DNA of 64,000 nt from Arthrobacter sp. OVS8 (GCA_028370155.1 CP116670.1:310001-374000), one strand, 5' to 3'. Shown: positions 49,872-61,000, counted from the first letter of the stretch. Translations and numbers: made by a program. The notes: generated by a model from the letters alone, not told the origin.

Positions 49872-50173
49872 ATGGTCAGATTGCCACTCACACCCGAAGA
49901 GGTCGAGCGCGGACAGCGCCTCGGCGCCCTGCTGCGCCGCGCCAGGGAGAGCGCTCGATGCTCGAGACCGCGCTCGAGGCACGTGTCTCACCGGAGACCC
50001 TCCGGAAGATCGAGACGGGCCGGGTAGCGACCCCCGCTTTCCCAACCATCGCGGCGATCGCCGACGTCCTCGGTCTCTCCCTCGACTCGGTATGGGCGGA
50101 GATCAACCCGCCTGGACGCGGTAGCGCACCGACCAGCTCCAGCCACCGCACACGGGAGCGGTTGGCCTCGTAA
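49872..50173 (+). CDS. Small XRE family transcriptional regulator
   Basis: About 100 residues, mostly one helix-turn-helix domain: EEVERGQRLGALLRRARGER, then ARVSPETLRKIETGRVATPA (recognition helix) and FPTIAAIADVLGLSLDSVWA. A frame break near 49950 in a G run splits it. TAGAAT (49859-49864) ends 7 nt before the ATG with no ribosome site, so it is probably leaderless. Divergent from the second methionine aminopeptidase gene, whose promoter must lie in the same 66 bp. Confidence 0.83.
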
Positions 50174-50206
50174 GGCTAATCGGAGGGCGTGGCTAATCGG
50201 AGGGCG
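50174..50206. repeat. 17-bp tandem duplication
   Basis: GGCTAATCGGAGGGCG is repeated at 50174 and 50191, directly after the XRE stop. The second copy contains the stop codon of the convergent GNAT gene. Confidence 0.75.
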
Positions 50207-50823
50207 CGTCCGCGCCAGGTCGGGGCGCCGCCAGCCGGACAACGGCGCGCCCGGGCACCGCTTCGCTGGCCACCTCGAACCCGGCCGACAGAAAGAGGCC
50301 CACGGTACCGTGATAGAGGTCGGCCGGGCCGGCTTTGGGCCTTTGCGCGGGATCGACGGGATACCCTTCCACCACTTCGGCGCCGTGGGCGAAGGCGTGC
50401 CCGGCGGCGGCCGCCAGCAGCGCCTGCGCCACGCCAGTGCGGCGGTGGCCGGGGAGACTACGAAGCACGTGACCGACCACACGTGGTTCCCCTGGTCGCG
50501 GGCCACCGCCGGGCCCGCCGCTGTCAGGACTTTCGAGCGCAGGATCCGCGGGGAGCAACCGCGGGGTTCCACCGCGCACCAGCCCACGGGGTTCCCGTCG
50601 CGGAACGCCAGCACCCCCGGAGCCGGGGCGCCGCCGTCGAACTTGTCCCGTAGCTGGGTCTTCCGCTGCTCCGGGGTGGACGCCGACCACTCCGGTCCGG
50701 TGAGGGCGAAAAACGGCACCAGCAGCGCGACGGCTCGCCCCGGACGCCGAAGAGACGCTCGACGTCGGGCCAGTCGGCAGCCGCGGTGGTAATAGCGGGT
50801 GGCCGGGTGGTTTCTGCGTTCAT
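50193..50823 (-). CDS. GNAT family N-acetyltransferase
   Basis: About 211 residues. The N end has a cysteine/tryptophan motif (CWCRFFALTGPEWSAS) seen in a group of actinobacterial acetyltransferases; GVLAFRDGNPVGWCAVEPR is the central strand and HRRTGVAQALLAAAAGHAF the acetyl-CoA loop, then GTVGLFLSAGFEVASEAVP the end. Frame breaks lie near 50720 and 50450. TAGCCT (50830-50835, reverse strand) ends 6 nt before the ATG. The acceptor is unknown. It lies just downstream of the LapA-like gene on the same strand, 26 bp apart. Confidence 0.82.
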
Positions 50824-50848
50824 GGAAAGAGGCTAGCGCCTGCGGGTG

Positions 50849-51366
50849 TCAGCGTGCGGGTGTTCCCTGGCCGGCCCGTCGGCCGGTACGCGCACGGTGC
50901 GTCGCGATCCGCAACTGAATGATGCGGGCGGCTCCGGCGATGGCGACCAGAACACCGCCTCCCACCGCTGCGATGAACAACGCAATTCCGAGCGGGACGG
51001 AGCCTTCCAGGCCGAAGAACTTCACCTGCACGTATTCCTGGTTCTGCAGGATGAAGGCGATGAGCAGGATCAGCACCACCAGCGCGCAGGCCACCGCGAC
51101 CCAGACCATTCCAGCGCGGGTGACCTGGCGCGGTTCCGGGGCGGGAGCGGGCGTTTCTGTCCTGGGTGTTTCTTCGCGCGGGGCGGCGCTGTGGCCGGCT
51201 CTGTGGCACCAGAGGCCCCGGACACCAGATCGGTGTCGCTGGCCGGGCGCTCAGCAGGCGGCACCGTGCTGCCGGACCCGGGCGGGGCATCGGCCGGTTC
51301 CGCGTAAGGGGTGGTCAAGTCGTTGTGGGGATCGTGGGGATCAAATCCGCGGGGTGTCTGGGTCAT
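50849..51366 (-). CDS. LapA domain (DUF1049) membrane protein
   Basis: About 173 residues. The first 90 form a disordered Pro/Ala-rich cytoplasmic tail (MTQTPRGFDPHDPHNDLTTP). Two membrane segments follow: VWVAVACALVVLILLIAFIL and GIALFIAAVGGGVLVAIAGA, with the LapA signature QNQEYVQVKFFGLEGSVPLG between them, and a basic tail RIIQLRIATHRAR. In proteobacteria LapA takes part in lipopolysaccharide assembly; here, without an outer membrane, the role is unknown. A frame break lies near 51107. Confidence 0.83.
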
Positions 51367-51609
51367 AGCGGCCGTACCTTTCGGTTGCGGGCAGGGCGCA
51401 CAGGGTTCGCTGCTGTCCTGCCAGTCCATTCAATACTAAGCGTGCTGATCGCCGACGCGGGGATGAGGGGCGGTTGGCGTTCGAGCGCCGCGCAGGTGCC
51501 GCTGAGGGTGCCACTTAATTGAGCGGGGATTGGGAGTTCCGGGGCTGTTGGCACCGGGCGGACACCGTATAGCGTCGCAGCCAAGGATGCGTGGCGAGGA
51601 GGGGCGGCC

Positions 51610-52626
51610 GTGAGTATCGTCGACAACGCCGTGTACGTGAACGGCTACCGGACTGCGGATCCGGAGAGCCTGGACGAGACGTACTTCATCCTGCGGCAGC
51701 GACAGGGCATGGCCTGGATCGGTCTCTACCGGCCGGATGCCGAAGAACTGCGTTCCGTGGCCGGAGAATTCGATCTCAACCACTTGGCTGTGGACGATGC
51801 GCTCGCGGGCCACCAGCGGGCCAAGCTGGAACACTACGGCGAAACGCTCTTCCTGGTCCTGCGCCCCGCCCGATACCTCGACGACGTGGAAAAGGTGGAG
51901 TTCGGCGAGATCCATGTCTTCCGCGGGGAGGACTTCGTGGTCACGGTGCGCCGGGCCGAAGCACCGGATCTGGCCCGGGTCCGCCACCGGATGGAGTCCC
52001 AGCCCGAGTTCCTGGCCCTCGGTCCGGATGCCGTGCTTTACGCGATCCTGGACCAGGTGGTGGACGAGTATGAGCCGGTTGTGGCCGGACTGGAAAACGA
52101 CGTTGATGAGATTGAGGATGATCTCTTCGCCGCGGACCCGGGCGTGTCCCGCCGGATCTACGAACTCTCCCGCCAGGTCATCATGTTCCAGCGGGCGACG
52201 GCTCCGCTGGTCGGGATCCTGCAGTCACTGATGGCCGCCACGGAGGTCCGCCAGCCCGAGCCGGAGTTGCAGGACCACTACCGGGACGTCCTGGACCATG
52301 TGTTGCGGCTAAGTGAACGCATCGCGGCCTTCCGTGCCCTGCTGCAAAATGCGCTCGCAGTCAACGCGGCGCTGGTGGCCCAGCGGCAGAATGACGAAAT
52401 GCGGTTGCTGACGGAGTCGAGCTACGCCCAGAACGAGCAGGTCAAGCGGATCTCCTCGTGGGCGGCCATTCTGTTCGCACCGACACTGATTGGCACCATC
52501 TATGGAATGAATTTCCGCAGCATGCCGGAACTGGACTGGGTCTTCGGCTACCCGATGGCTCTGGGACTGATGATTGGCATGGGCGTGGCGCTGTACTGGA
52601 CGTTCAAGCGCAACAAGTGGATCTAG
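51610..52626 (+). CDS. corA: CorA family magnesium/cobalt transporter
   Basis: An intact 338-residue channel protein. The large cytoplasmic domain includes FDLNHLAVDDALAGHQRAKL and LEHYGETLFLVLRPARYLDD; two C-terminal membrane segments (ISSWAAILFAPTLIGTIYGM and YPMALGLMIGMGVALYWTF) flank the YGMNF selectivity motif. The C end is basic (KRNKWI), as usual. It should form a pentamer that lets Mg2+ into the cell. The GTG start at 51610 has GAGGAGGGG upstream. Confidence 0.94.
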   Translation: MSIVDNAVYVNGYRTADPESLDETYFILRQRQGMAWIGLYRPDAEELRSVAGEFDLNHLAVDDALAGHQRAKLEHYGETLFLVLRPARYLDDVEKVEFGEIHVFRGEDFVVTVRRAEAPDLARVRHRMESQPEFLALGPDAVLYAILDQVVDEYEPVVAGLENDVDEIEDDLFAADPGVSRRIYELSRQVIMFQRATAPLVGILQSLMAATEVRQPEPELQDHYRDVLDHVLRLSERIAAFRALLQNALAVNAALVAQRQNDEMRLLTESSYAQNEQVKRISSWAAILFAPTLIGTIYGMNFRSMPELDWVFGYPMALGLMIGMGVALYWTFKRNKWI

Positions 52627-52706
52627 CGTGCTCCTCAGGTGAGCGAATGCCTGCGGAGGTCGCGGCGCTGGCCTGCGGGAAGTTCCGGCAGGCCAGAGCC
52701 GCACTC

Positions 52707-52782
52707 TGGTGCCCCAGGAGGGAATCGAACCCCCGACCGGCGGATTAGAAGGCCGCTGCTCTATCCCCTGAGCTACTGGGGC
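52707..52782 (-). tRNA. tRNA-Arg (anticodon TCT)
   Basis: On the reverse strand the acceptor GCCCCAG pairs with CTGGGGC, the D arm is TAGCTCAGGGGATAGAGC, the anticodon stem GCGGC/TCCGC encloses CTTCTAA with anticodon TCT, the T arm is GGGGGTTCGATTCCC, and CCA is encoded (52707-52709). Confidence 0.96.
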
Positions 52783-53096
52783 ATGCCGACGTACTGCCCG
52801 GCTGCTGCCGGGGACGCCTCAAAAAGCTTACCGTGCCGTGCGCCCGTCCGCTGTCACGTGCGCCCGGAGGATGTGGCGGTTCCGCCGTGGTGTGACCGGC
52901 GATGGGGTGGCATCTGTGTCCCTTGCCGGAAATTGTGCCGGCCGTGCCTTCGCACACCGGTGTTGCGTGCCTCGACTTCCCTTGCCGTCCCGCCGGGGTT
53001 ATCCACATGGCGCCCTCGGGCTCTCGCGGAGTTCTGTCCCCGGCGCGAAGCTGAAGGAGCCAGCTAAGGCACGACATTTCGAGACAGGACATGAGA
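52783..53096. other. Intergenic region between tRNA-Arg and ssb
   Basis: About 310 bp with no supported gene. It should hold both divergent promoters. A perfect TTATCCACA DnaA-box-like 9-mer lies at 52999-53007 but is isolated. Confidence 0.45.
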
Positions 53097-53693
53097 ATGA
53101 GTGACAACATCACGGTCCGTGGCTTCGTTGCCACGGAGATCAAAAGTTCGACGACGCCGGGCGGGGTGGCGACGGCGTCGTTCCGGCTGGGCTCAACCGA
53201 CCGGCGGTACGATCGCGCCACGGGCGCCTGGATCGACGGGAACACCAACTGGTTCACCGTCCAGGGCTATCGGCAGTTGGCCGGAAACATCGGCTGCAGC
53301 ATCAAGAAAGGGCAGCGGGTCATCGTCATGGGACGGCTCAAGATGAGGAGCTGGGAGAATGACGGCCGGATCTACCACGTGGCCGAAATCGCCGCCGAGT
53401 CAGTCGGCCACGACCTCATGTGGGGCTCTGCCAACTTCATCCGCACGGCTACCAACGGTCCCCAGGACGCTGCCGGGCAGTCCGGTTCGTCCGCGGCCTT
53501 TCCGGACGGCAGCCGTGAGGGGAGCGATGGGGAGGACCAGGCCCGCGCGGGGCACAGTGACGACACCGACAACGACACCGACGACACCGACTCCGACGGG
53601 TCCGGATCCCACACCATATTCATCAATGACGCCAGCGGCGAGGCGGAAGAACTCGACCAGGAGACGGGCGAACTGAAAGGGGCCGCCGCCTGA
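53097..53693 (+). CDS. ssb: Single-stranded DNA-binding protein paralogue
   Basis: An intact protein of about 198 residues. The OB fold is clear: TVRGFVATEIKSSTTPGGVA, FRLGSTDRRYDRATGAWIDG, NTNWFTVQGYRQLAGNIGCS and IKKGQRVIVMGRLKMRSWEN. The tail is long and acidic with repeated Asp-Thr and Asp-Asn pairs, and ends ELDQETGELKGAAA. The DDDIPF-type tip with which ordinary SSB recruits repair and replication proteins is missing, so this is probably a second, specialised SSB. ATG 53097 fits the AGGA site better than ATG 53091. Confidence 0.88.
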   Translation: MSDNITVRGFVATEIKSSTTPGGVATASFRLGSTDRRYDRATGAWIDGNTNWFTVQGYRQLAGNIGCSIKKGQRVIVMGRLKMRSWENDGRIYHVAEIAAESVGHDLMWGSANFIRTATNGPQDAAGQSGSSAAFPDGSREGSDGEDQARAGHSDDTDNDTDDTDSDGSGSHTIFINDASGEAEELDQETGELKGAAA

Positions 53694-53794
53694 AGGGGAC
53701 TCGGTTTGCGTGGCGGGCAGGACCCGGCGATACAGACCTGGGCCACAGCAGGGCTGCTTCCGGGACGGAACTGCCGACGTGACAGAATTGCCGG

Positions 53795-54339
53795 ATGAAA
53801 CGAGCCGGGACCACCAGCTACACGGCGGCGGTGGCCCCTGGCCGGAGCGGGCTTCCCGCGCTGGTTCTGGCTCTGGGGCTGGTCCTGACCGCGGCGGTCG
53901 CTTGTTCGGCACCGTCGGAGGCGGGCACCGCTGGCCGTACGCCTGCCACTGTCGACGGGACGGTTGAGGACGGCGCTGGGGAGCCGGGGCACCACCCCGT
54001 TCCGGCGCTTCAACCGGTGCCGTCCCCGGTGCCACCGTGGACGCGGCCACGTCCGACACGAAAGCCCGGGTTGAAGGCGTACTCAACAGCGTGACCGCAG
54101 CCGACCGGAAGCCGGGCACCGAACAGCTCCGCTCAGCCCTGGTGGACGCCGGGTTCCCCTCGGACAGCGTGGAGGTCACCGCCAGCCGGACGCCCACAGG
54201 CCTGGACGCGGACGCCGTCGAAGTGGCTGTCGCCGCTGGAAGGAACTGCGTCGTTGCGCAGCTTCGCGACGGCAACGTTACGTCCACTGTCCTTCCGCTG
54301 CTCGCCGGCGGCCGCTGCCTCGTTGGTACGGCCGGCTGA
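53795..54339 (+). CDS. Probable lipoprotein, DUF6993-like
   Basis: About 182 residues. LPALVLALGLVLTAAVAC is a signal peptide with a lipobox cysteine, so the mature protein should be lipid-anchored outside. A Ser/Thr/Pro-rich linker leads to a C-terminal domain (DAATSDTKARVEGVLNSVTA, LRSALVDAGFPSDSVEVTAS, AAGRNCVVAQLRDGNVTST) resembling DUF6993, a small actinobacterial domain of unknown function. A frame break lies near 54000. It lies 76 bp upstream of ettA, which has its own promoter. Confidence 0.75.
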
Positions 54340-54415
54340 GTGCAGCGTCGTCGCGGGCGGGCACCCGGACCTATTGAATGTGAGTTATCCCGGCTGAACC
54401 ACTAGATTTGTAGGC

Positions 54416-56096
<1,681 letters not shown>

Positions 56097-56118
56097 ACCC
56101 GCGGCGCACAAGCGCAAA

Positions 56119-56156
56119 ACGAAGGCTGGCTCCCCACCAGGGGAGCCAGCCTTCGT
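56119..56156. terminator. Strong hairpin between ettA and tesB
   Basis: ACGAAGGCTGGCTCCCC (56119-56135) pairs perfectly with 56140-56156 across a 4-base loop, 22 bp after the ettA stop; tesB converges from the other side. Confidence 0.8.
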
Positions 56157-56250
56157 ATGCCACCGTCACCTGCCGCCGGCCGGCAGTGGTCACCGCGGAC
56201 CGCAGCCACCCGGGTGCCGGCCACCGGCAGAGCGGTCCGGGGCGCCCGGT

Positions 56251-57230
56251 TCAGCCGCGGTCGGCCTTGCGCATCTGGTGCTGCAGCACCTTCGACTGGA
56301 CTGCGCCCCTGACCTTGTTCTTGAGGTCCGTCGGTATCCGGATCATGCCTTCCTGCGCCACGGTGGCCACGTGCAGGCCGTCGCGGCTGAAGATTTTGCC
56401 GGTGGCCAGGCCGCGGGCTCCCTGGGCGCTGGGGGACTCCTGCACGTAGAGCAGCCATTCGTCCACGCGGAGGGGACGGTGCCACCACATGGCGTGGTCC
56501 AGGCTGGCCACCGACATGCCCGGGGTAATCCAGCTCATCCCGTGCTTGCGGAGGATGGACTCCAGGATGGTGTAATCGCTCGCGTAGGCCAGGGCCGCGC
56601 GGTGCAGCTCCGGATCATCCGGCATCGGCCCGAACGTCTTCATCCAGACCGCGTTACGCGGTTCCTTGTCACCCTTGGCCGAGACATACAAGGCCGGGTC
56701 AACGTGCCGGATGTCGAACGGCCGCTCATAGGCCCAGTGGCGGGCCACCGGGTGGTCGTACTTGCCCAGGAGGTCAGCCGTGCTGGGCAGCGACTCCGGC
56801 CCGGGGATGCCGTCCGGCATCTCGGTCTGGTGCTCGATTCCCTCGTCCTTTTCCTGGAACGAGGCGATCATGGACAGGATGGGCATGCCCTCCTGGTACG
56901 CGTGCACGCGCCGCGCCGAGAACGAGCGGCCGTCCCGGAGCCGCTGGACGCCGAAGGTGATGGGCTTGTTGGCGTCCCCGGCCGCAGGAAGTAGCCGTGC
57001 ATGGAGTGCACGCCGCGCCCCTCGGGAACTGTCCGGCTCCCGGCAATCAGCGACTGCGCCAGCACCTGGCCGCCGAACACGCGGTGCCGGGGCTGCTGCT
57101 GGGAAGGACCCATAAAGATGTCCTCATCCGTCCGGGCACCCTCCAGCTCGCCGAGGTTCAGCAATTGGAGGAGCGAGGAGGTGGGGTCCTGGGTCGGCGG
57201 ACCCTGCAATCCGGCTTCGGCTTCAGTCAT
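56251..57230 (-). CDS. tesB: Acyl-CoA thioesterase II
   Basis: A double hot-dog enzyme of about 327 residues that hydrolyses medium and long acyl-CoA. RHRVFGGQVLAQSLIAGSRT is the N-terminal motif with the catalytic Asp/Gln region, VHSMHGYFLRPGD and FSARRVHAYQEGMPILSMIA follow, and the second half has ASDYTILESILRKHGMSW, SLDHAMWWHRPLRVDEWLLY and QESPSAQGARGLATGKIFSR. A frame break lies near 56985. TAGAGT (57237-57242, reverse strand) ends 6 nt before the ATG, so translation is probably leaderless. Confidence 0.93.
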
Positions 57231-57293
57231 GGTTCGACTCTAGACGTCACTCCGGCGCCGTCCCAAAGAGGCACAGCCGGTAGAGTCGATATT

Positions 57294-57963
57294 GTGTCTG
57301 ACGTCCTCACCCAGCCCCTCCGGTTCACCGATCCCCGCGACCTCGCCGATCTGCGCACTTTCGCCACCCGCGCCAAATCGATCGACGACGGCGCGATCCG
57401 CCTCCAGGCGTCCGGCCCGGTGCTCGCCGCCTACGTATGCGTGCTCCGGCCGCGGCTGCTGGGGAGTCGACGCCGACCATCCTCGGGCTGCGGACCGTGG
57501 CCCTGGCGCAGCCGGCGGACACCGATGTCACGGTCCCGATCTCGGCGGTGCTGGACCGGCTGGCACGTGCGGGGAGAACGACGTCGAACTGCCGCTGCCC
57601 CCGGTAACTGTCACCGAATCGTGGGCGGGCGTCGGAGCGCCCCGCACCGGCTGGGAAGCCGTCGCCACTTTGCAGGATTCGGCGCTGCGCCAGTCCGCCG
57701 AGGAAGGCATCACCGAGATCGCCGCCATCATCCCGGACAAACCCGGCGCATTGATCGTCAACAACGCCCGGGCCACAGTGTGGGGCCGGGAACTGCCCGG
57801 TGCCGCGGGGCTCCCGCTGGGTGCCGCGTTCGCGGCCCTCACGCTCGGCTTCCTGGCCGACGGCGAACAGCAACTCTTCCGGGCGGGACGCTGGTTCCGG
57901 CTCAGCGGACCCCGCGGGCACGTCCTGGCCCGCACCGGTTCAGGACTCAAGCTTCCGCTGTAG
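57294..57963 (+). CDS. Conserved hypothetical protein
   Basis: About 224 residues with no family that I recognise. Visible stretches: LADLRTFATRAKSIDDGAIR, LQASGPVLAAYVCVLRPRGL, LPLPPVTVTESWAGVGAPRT and ALGFLADGE-like hydrophobic runs near AAFAALTLGFLADGEQQLFR. The pattern suggests a soluble mixed alpha/beta protein; homologues seem confined to actinobacteria (memory only). Frame breaks lie near 57458 and 57572. TAGAGT (57281-57286) ends 7 nt before the GTG start, divergent from the tesB promoter 63 bp away. Confidence 0.7.
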
Positions 57964-58030
57964 GGACGTTCGGCGCTGACCGCGCAAAGCACTTGCCGTC
58001 CAATACCCTGCTGGGTATTCTTAAACGCAG

Positions 58031-58071
58031 AAAGACCCCGGAGGCATCCCCCAAGTGCCTCCGGGGTCTTT
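58031..58071. terminator. Bidirectional hairpin
   Basis: AAAGACCCCGGAGGCA (58031-58046) pairs perfectly with 58056-58071, with A and T runs at the two feet, between two convergent genes (stops at 57963 and 58084). Confidence 0.85.
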
Positions 58072-58083
58072 CCCTGTTGGCCC

Positions 58084-58541
58084 TCAGGCCCCGGAGGCAC
58101 TGTTCACCATGGACAGGGCCGCCCGCTCCATGTAGTCCCAGAGTGTCCCCTCGTAGAGGGGCGGGAGGTCCAAGGAATCCACTGCGGTGCGCATGTGGTG
58201 CAGCCAGCGGTCCTTTGCTTCGGGGGTGACCCGGAACGGCATGTGGCGCATCCTGAGCCGGGGTGTCCGCGCTCTTCGCCGTACGTCGTCGGGCCGCCCC
58301 AGTACTGCTCGAGGAACATCAGGAAACGCCGCTTCGCGGGGCCCAGGTCCTCCTCCGGATACATCGGCCGCAGCAGCGGATCAGTGGCCACGCCGTCGTA
58401 AAATACGTCGATGAGCTTTACGAAGGTCTCGTGGCCGCCCACGGCGTCGTAAAAGTTGTCCGTGTAGCCGGGCTGGCTGAAGGGATCGTTCTGCAGCAGC
58501 TGCTTGGGCTGGCGGGGTTCGCCGGCGCTGGGTATCGTCAT
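58084..58541 (-). CDS. glbO: Group II truncated haemoglobin
   Basis: A small haem protein of about 152 residues that binds O2 and peroxides. [20 protein letters not shown] and [20 protein letters not shown] are the N-terminal helices, [20 protein letters not shown] the CD/E region with Tyr and Trp, and [20 protein letters not shown] holds the proximal His and the conserved Trp. A frame break near 58263 hides the C-terminal half. It starts 4 bases after the stop of the MscS gene, so the two are one operon. Confidence 0.92.
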
Positions 58542-58545
58542 GGCC

Positions 58546-59210
58546 CTATTCTCCGGCTTTCTGCTGGGGAGCGCTGTCCGCCTCGTCTTCCGGCGGTGTG
58601 ACGGGCGGGACGTAGTTGCCCTGGGAGCGGTTGCCCACCCGCAGGATTTCGCCGTTGCGCAGGTACCAGATGGTGCCGTCCTCGGACCGGACGCGGGTGA
58701 TCCGCAGGTTCATGGCCTCCACTATGCCCACCACCTCGGACGTCTCGATGATGTCGCCAATGCCGTACTGGTCCTCGATGGTGATGAAGATGCCTGCCAG
58801 GAAGTCGCGGATGAGCTGCTGGGCGCCGAAGCCGATGGCGATACCGAGGATTCCGACGCTGGTCAGGATGGGAGCCACGTCCACGTTCAGGTTTTTGAGT
58901 ACGTACACACTGGTGAGGACTGAGATGAGGACGCCCACCACGCTCCGGAGCAGTGCTCCGATGGTGTGGGCCCTCTGGACCCGGCGTTCGTGATCCAGCG
59001 CGCGGAGCGCGGGCGCCGCCCAGCGGAAGTACGGTTTTTGAAGAAGGTGGATCCGGCCGCGATGCGCTTGGTGATGACGGAGATGACGAAGGACGCCACC
59101 AGCCACACGGTGATGCCGACCCCCAGGCTGATGAGGACACCCGCCACGTTAATTTCCGACATGGCCGACATGTCCGGCGGGGTGATGGGTTCGGTGGTCA
59201 TGCTGAACAT
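58546..59210 (-). CDS. Small-conductance mechanosensitive channel (MscS family)
   Basis: About 222 residues, the short form. Hydrophobic segments include [20 protein letters not shown] and [20 protein letters not shown]; the pore helix region is [20 protein letters not shown] followed by [20 protein letters not shown], and the beta domain [20 protein letters not shown]. The C-terminal cage domain is largely absent, with only a short acidic tail. A frame break lies near 59040. The start at 59210 has AGGAG about 11 bases upstream. It is co-directional with the haemoglobin gene, 4 bases apart. Confidence 0.88.
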
Positions 59211-59345
59211 CGGCGGGGGTACTCCTAGTAGCTGTGTTTCTGCTGCCGGCCGGTAGCGCCGGGCTTTGCGTCCTGAGAGCGGCCGGCGTTCGCCGGGCGC
59301 ATAACACTCTGGTCTCATTCAACATTAGCGCCGTACCGTGGCCGC

Positions 59346-60355
59346 ATGCGCATCCTGGTTCTTGGGGGTACGGCCTTCCTCTCCGCAGAAATAGCCCGGC
59401 AGGCAGTGGCCGCCGGTCACGACGTCACCTGCCTGGCGCGCGGAACAGTTTCCGCCCCGCCTGACGGCGCCGCCTGGCTGAGGGCGGACCGCTCGAACGG
59501 CGCAGCCGCGTATTCGGCAGCCGCGGAGGCGTCCGACGGCGGGTGGGACGCCGTCGTCGACGTGTCCCGGGATCCGGACCAGGCGCGGGAGGCGCTGGAA
59601 GCGCTGGCGGGCTCCGCCCGGCACTGGACCTTCGTGTCGAGCTGCTCCGTCTACGCGGACCATTCCGTGGCCGGCGCGGCCGAAGACGCCGGTGTTTTGG
59701 CGCCGCTCCCGCCCGGCACGGAGCTCACCGCCGGGAACTACGGCGAAGCCAAGGCAGCGATCGAGCACTGGACCACGGAACTCGCCGGGGACAGGGCCCA
59801 CATCTGCCGGGCCGGGCTCGTCGGCGGCCCGGGAGACGGCTCGGACCGCTACGGGTACTGGCCGCCCGCTTCGCCAGGGACGCCGGTCCCGTCCTGGTCC
59901 CGGACATCCCCGCGGACGCCACCCAGATCATTGACGCCCGCGACCTCGCGGCCTGGATCCTCACCGCTGCCGAAAGCGGGACCACCGGGGCGCTGAACGC
60001 CGTCGGCGAGCCGGTGCCGTTCGCTGCGTACCTCGAGGAATCCCGGCAGCTCGCCGGGGGCGACGTCGGGATGGTTGCCGCTCCGGCGGACTGGCTGGCG
60101 TCCCACGGCGCGAACTACTGGGCCGGCCCGGACTCGCTGCCGTTGTGGCTGCCGCCGGGCCACGAGGGCTTCGCGACGCGCAGCAGCGCGGCGGCCCGGG
60201 CCGCCGGGCTGCGCACCCGGCCGTGGACGGACACGCTGCGGGACACCCTGGCGGATGAGCGCCGCCGCGGGCTTAACCGTGAACGCAAAGCCGGGATGAG
60301 CCCGGAGACCGAACGCCGGATCCTCGCCGAGTACCAAGCCGCCAACGTCCAATAG
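59346..60355 (+). CDS. NAD-dependent epimerase/dehydratase family protein
   Basis: An extended SDR of about 337 residues. ILVLGGTAFLSAEIARQAVA is the cofactor loop, VVDVSRDPDQAREALEAL and FVSSCSVYADHSVAGAAEDA the central region, and NYGEAKAAIEHWTTELAG stands where YxxxK should be. The C end (TLRDTLADERRRGLNRERKA) is charged. A frame break lies near 59872. TACCGT (59334-59339) ends 6 nt before the ATG. The substrate is unknown; similar proteins are annotated as reductases or epimerases without proof. Confidence 0.84.
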
Positions 60356-60384
60356 GGCTTACCGGAACCGGGCCGAGGGCACGG

Positions 60385-60446
60385 CTGGCCCGGCTGCGCC
60401 CCTCAGCCTGCCTGGCCCGACTGCGCCCCTCAGCCCGGCTGGCCCG
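60385..60446. repeat. 27-bp imperfect tandem repeat
   Basis: Units starting at 60385, 60412 and 60439 (the last partial) share CTGGCCCG and CTGCGCCCCTCAGCC. They fill the gap between two convergent genes. Confidence 0.7.
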
Positions 60447-60447
60447 T

Positions 60448-60933
60448 TCAGACCGCCCGGCCCGCGACCACGGCGCTCGGCTCGTGCAGCACTGGAAAGT
60501 TGACGCTCCGGGCGATGAAGCAGACCTGGTTGGCCCCGGCATGAAGTTCCTCCAGGAGTTCCTCCGTCGCCGCAGCCGCCAGGGTCACCCGGGGCTTGAG
60601 CGTCACCGATTCAAACTGTCCGCTCCCGTCCCGGTTGGTCCGCATCAGTCCCTCGGCCCGGTCCTCGTACGCCGTCACCACCACGCCGTGCTTCACTGCG
60701 ACGTGCAGGAAGGACAGCATGTGGCACTGCGACAGGGCCGCGAGCAGCAGCTGTTCCGGGTTGTAGCGGGTCCGGTCCCCATGAAAGGTCGGGTCCGCCG
60801 AGCCGTGCAGCACGGGCAGCCCGGGGATCTCGACGTCGTGGTCGCGGGAATAGCCGCGGTACGACGCCGTCCCCTCGCCCAGGTTCCCGGTCCAGCGGAC
60901 GGTCAGCGCATAGCGGTGTTCATCGAGGCTCAT
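60448..60933 (-). CDS. OsmC family peroxiredoxin-like protein
   Basis: An intact 161-residue protein of the OsmC/Ohr family, thiol peroxidases for organic hydroperoxides. LLLAALSQCHMLSFLHVAVK holds the first reactive cysteine and HAGANQVCFIARSVNFPVLH the second; RYNPEQLLLAA is the family motif with its arginine. TAGGCT (60940-60945, reverse strand) ends 6 nt before the ATG. It lies downstream of pepN with a hairpin between. Confidence 0.9.
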   Translation of the reverse strand: MSLDEHRYALTVRWTGNLGEGTASYRGYSRDHDVEIPGLPVLHGSADPTFHGDRTRYNPEQLLLAALSQCHMLSFLHVAVKHGVVVTAYEDRAEGLMRTNRDGSGQFESVTLKPRVTLAAAATEELLEELHAGANQVCFIARSVNFPVLHEPSAVVAGRAV

Positions 60934-60954
60934 GGGTCCAGCCTAGAACGAAGG

Positions 60955-60985
60955 AACCCCGGCGCCCTATGAGAGCGCCGGGGTT
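60955..60985 (-). terminator. Hairpin after pepN
   Basis: AACCCCGGCGC (60955-60965) pairs perfectly with GCGCCGGGGTT (60975-60985), 15 bp past the pepN stop, upstream of the OsmC gene. Confidence 0.75.
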
Positions 60986-61000
60986 GCGGGGGCTTCCTGC

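Noticed and set aside
52999..53007. DnaA box TTATCCACA before ssb, and TGTGGACAA at 35171-35179, as a sign of a replication origin
   Set aside because: Both are single isolated 9-mers; a couple of matches are expected in 64 kb counting both strands, and there is no cluster, AT-rich stretch or dnaA/dnaN neighbour.
53560..53620. Short repeats in ssb as a CRISPR-like array
   Set aside because: They are Asp/Thr codons of the acidic linker, in frame, without spacers of constant length.
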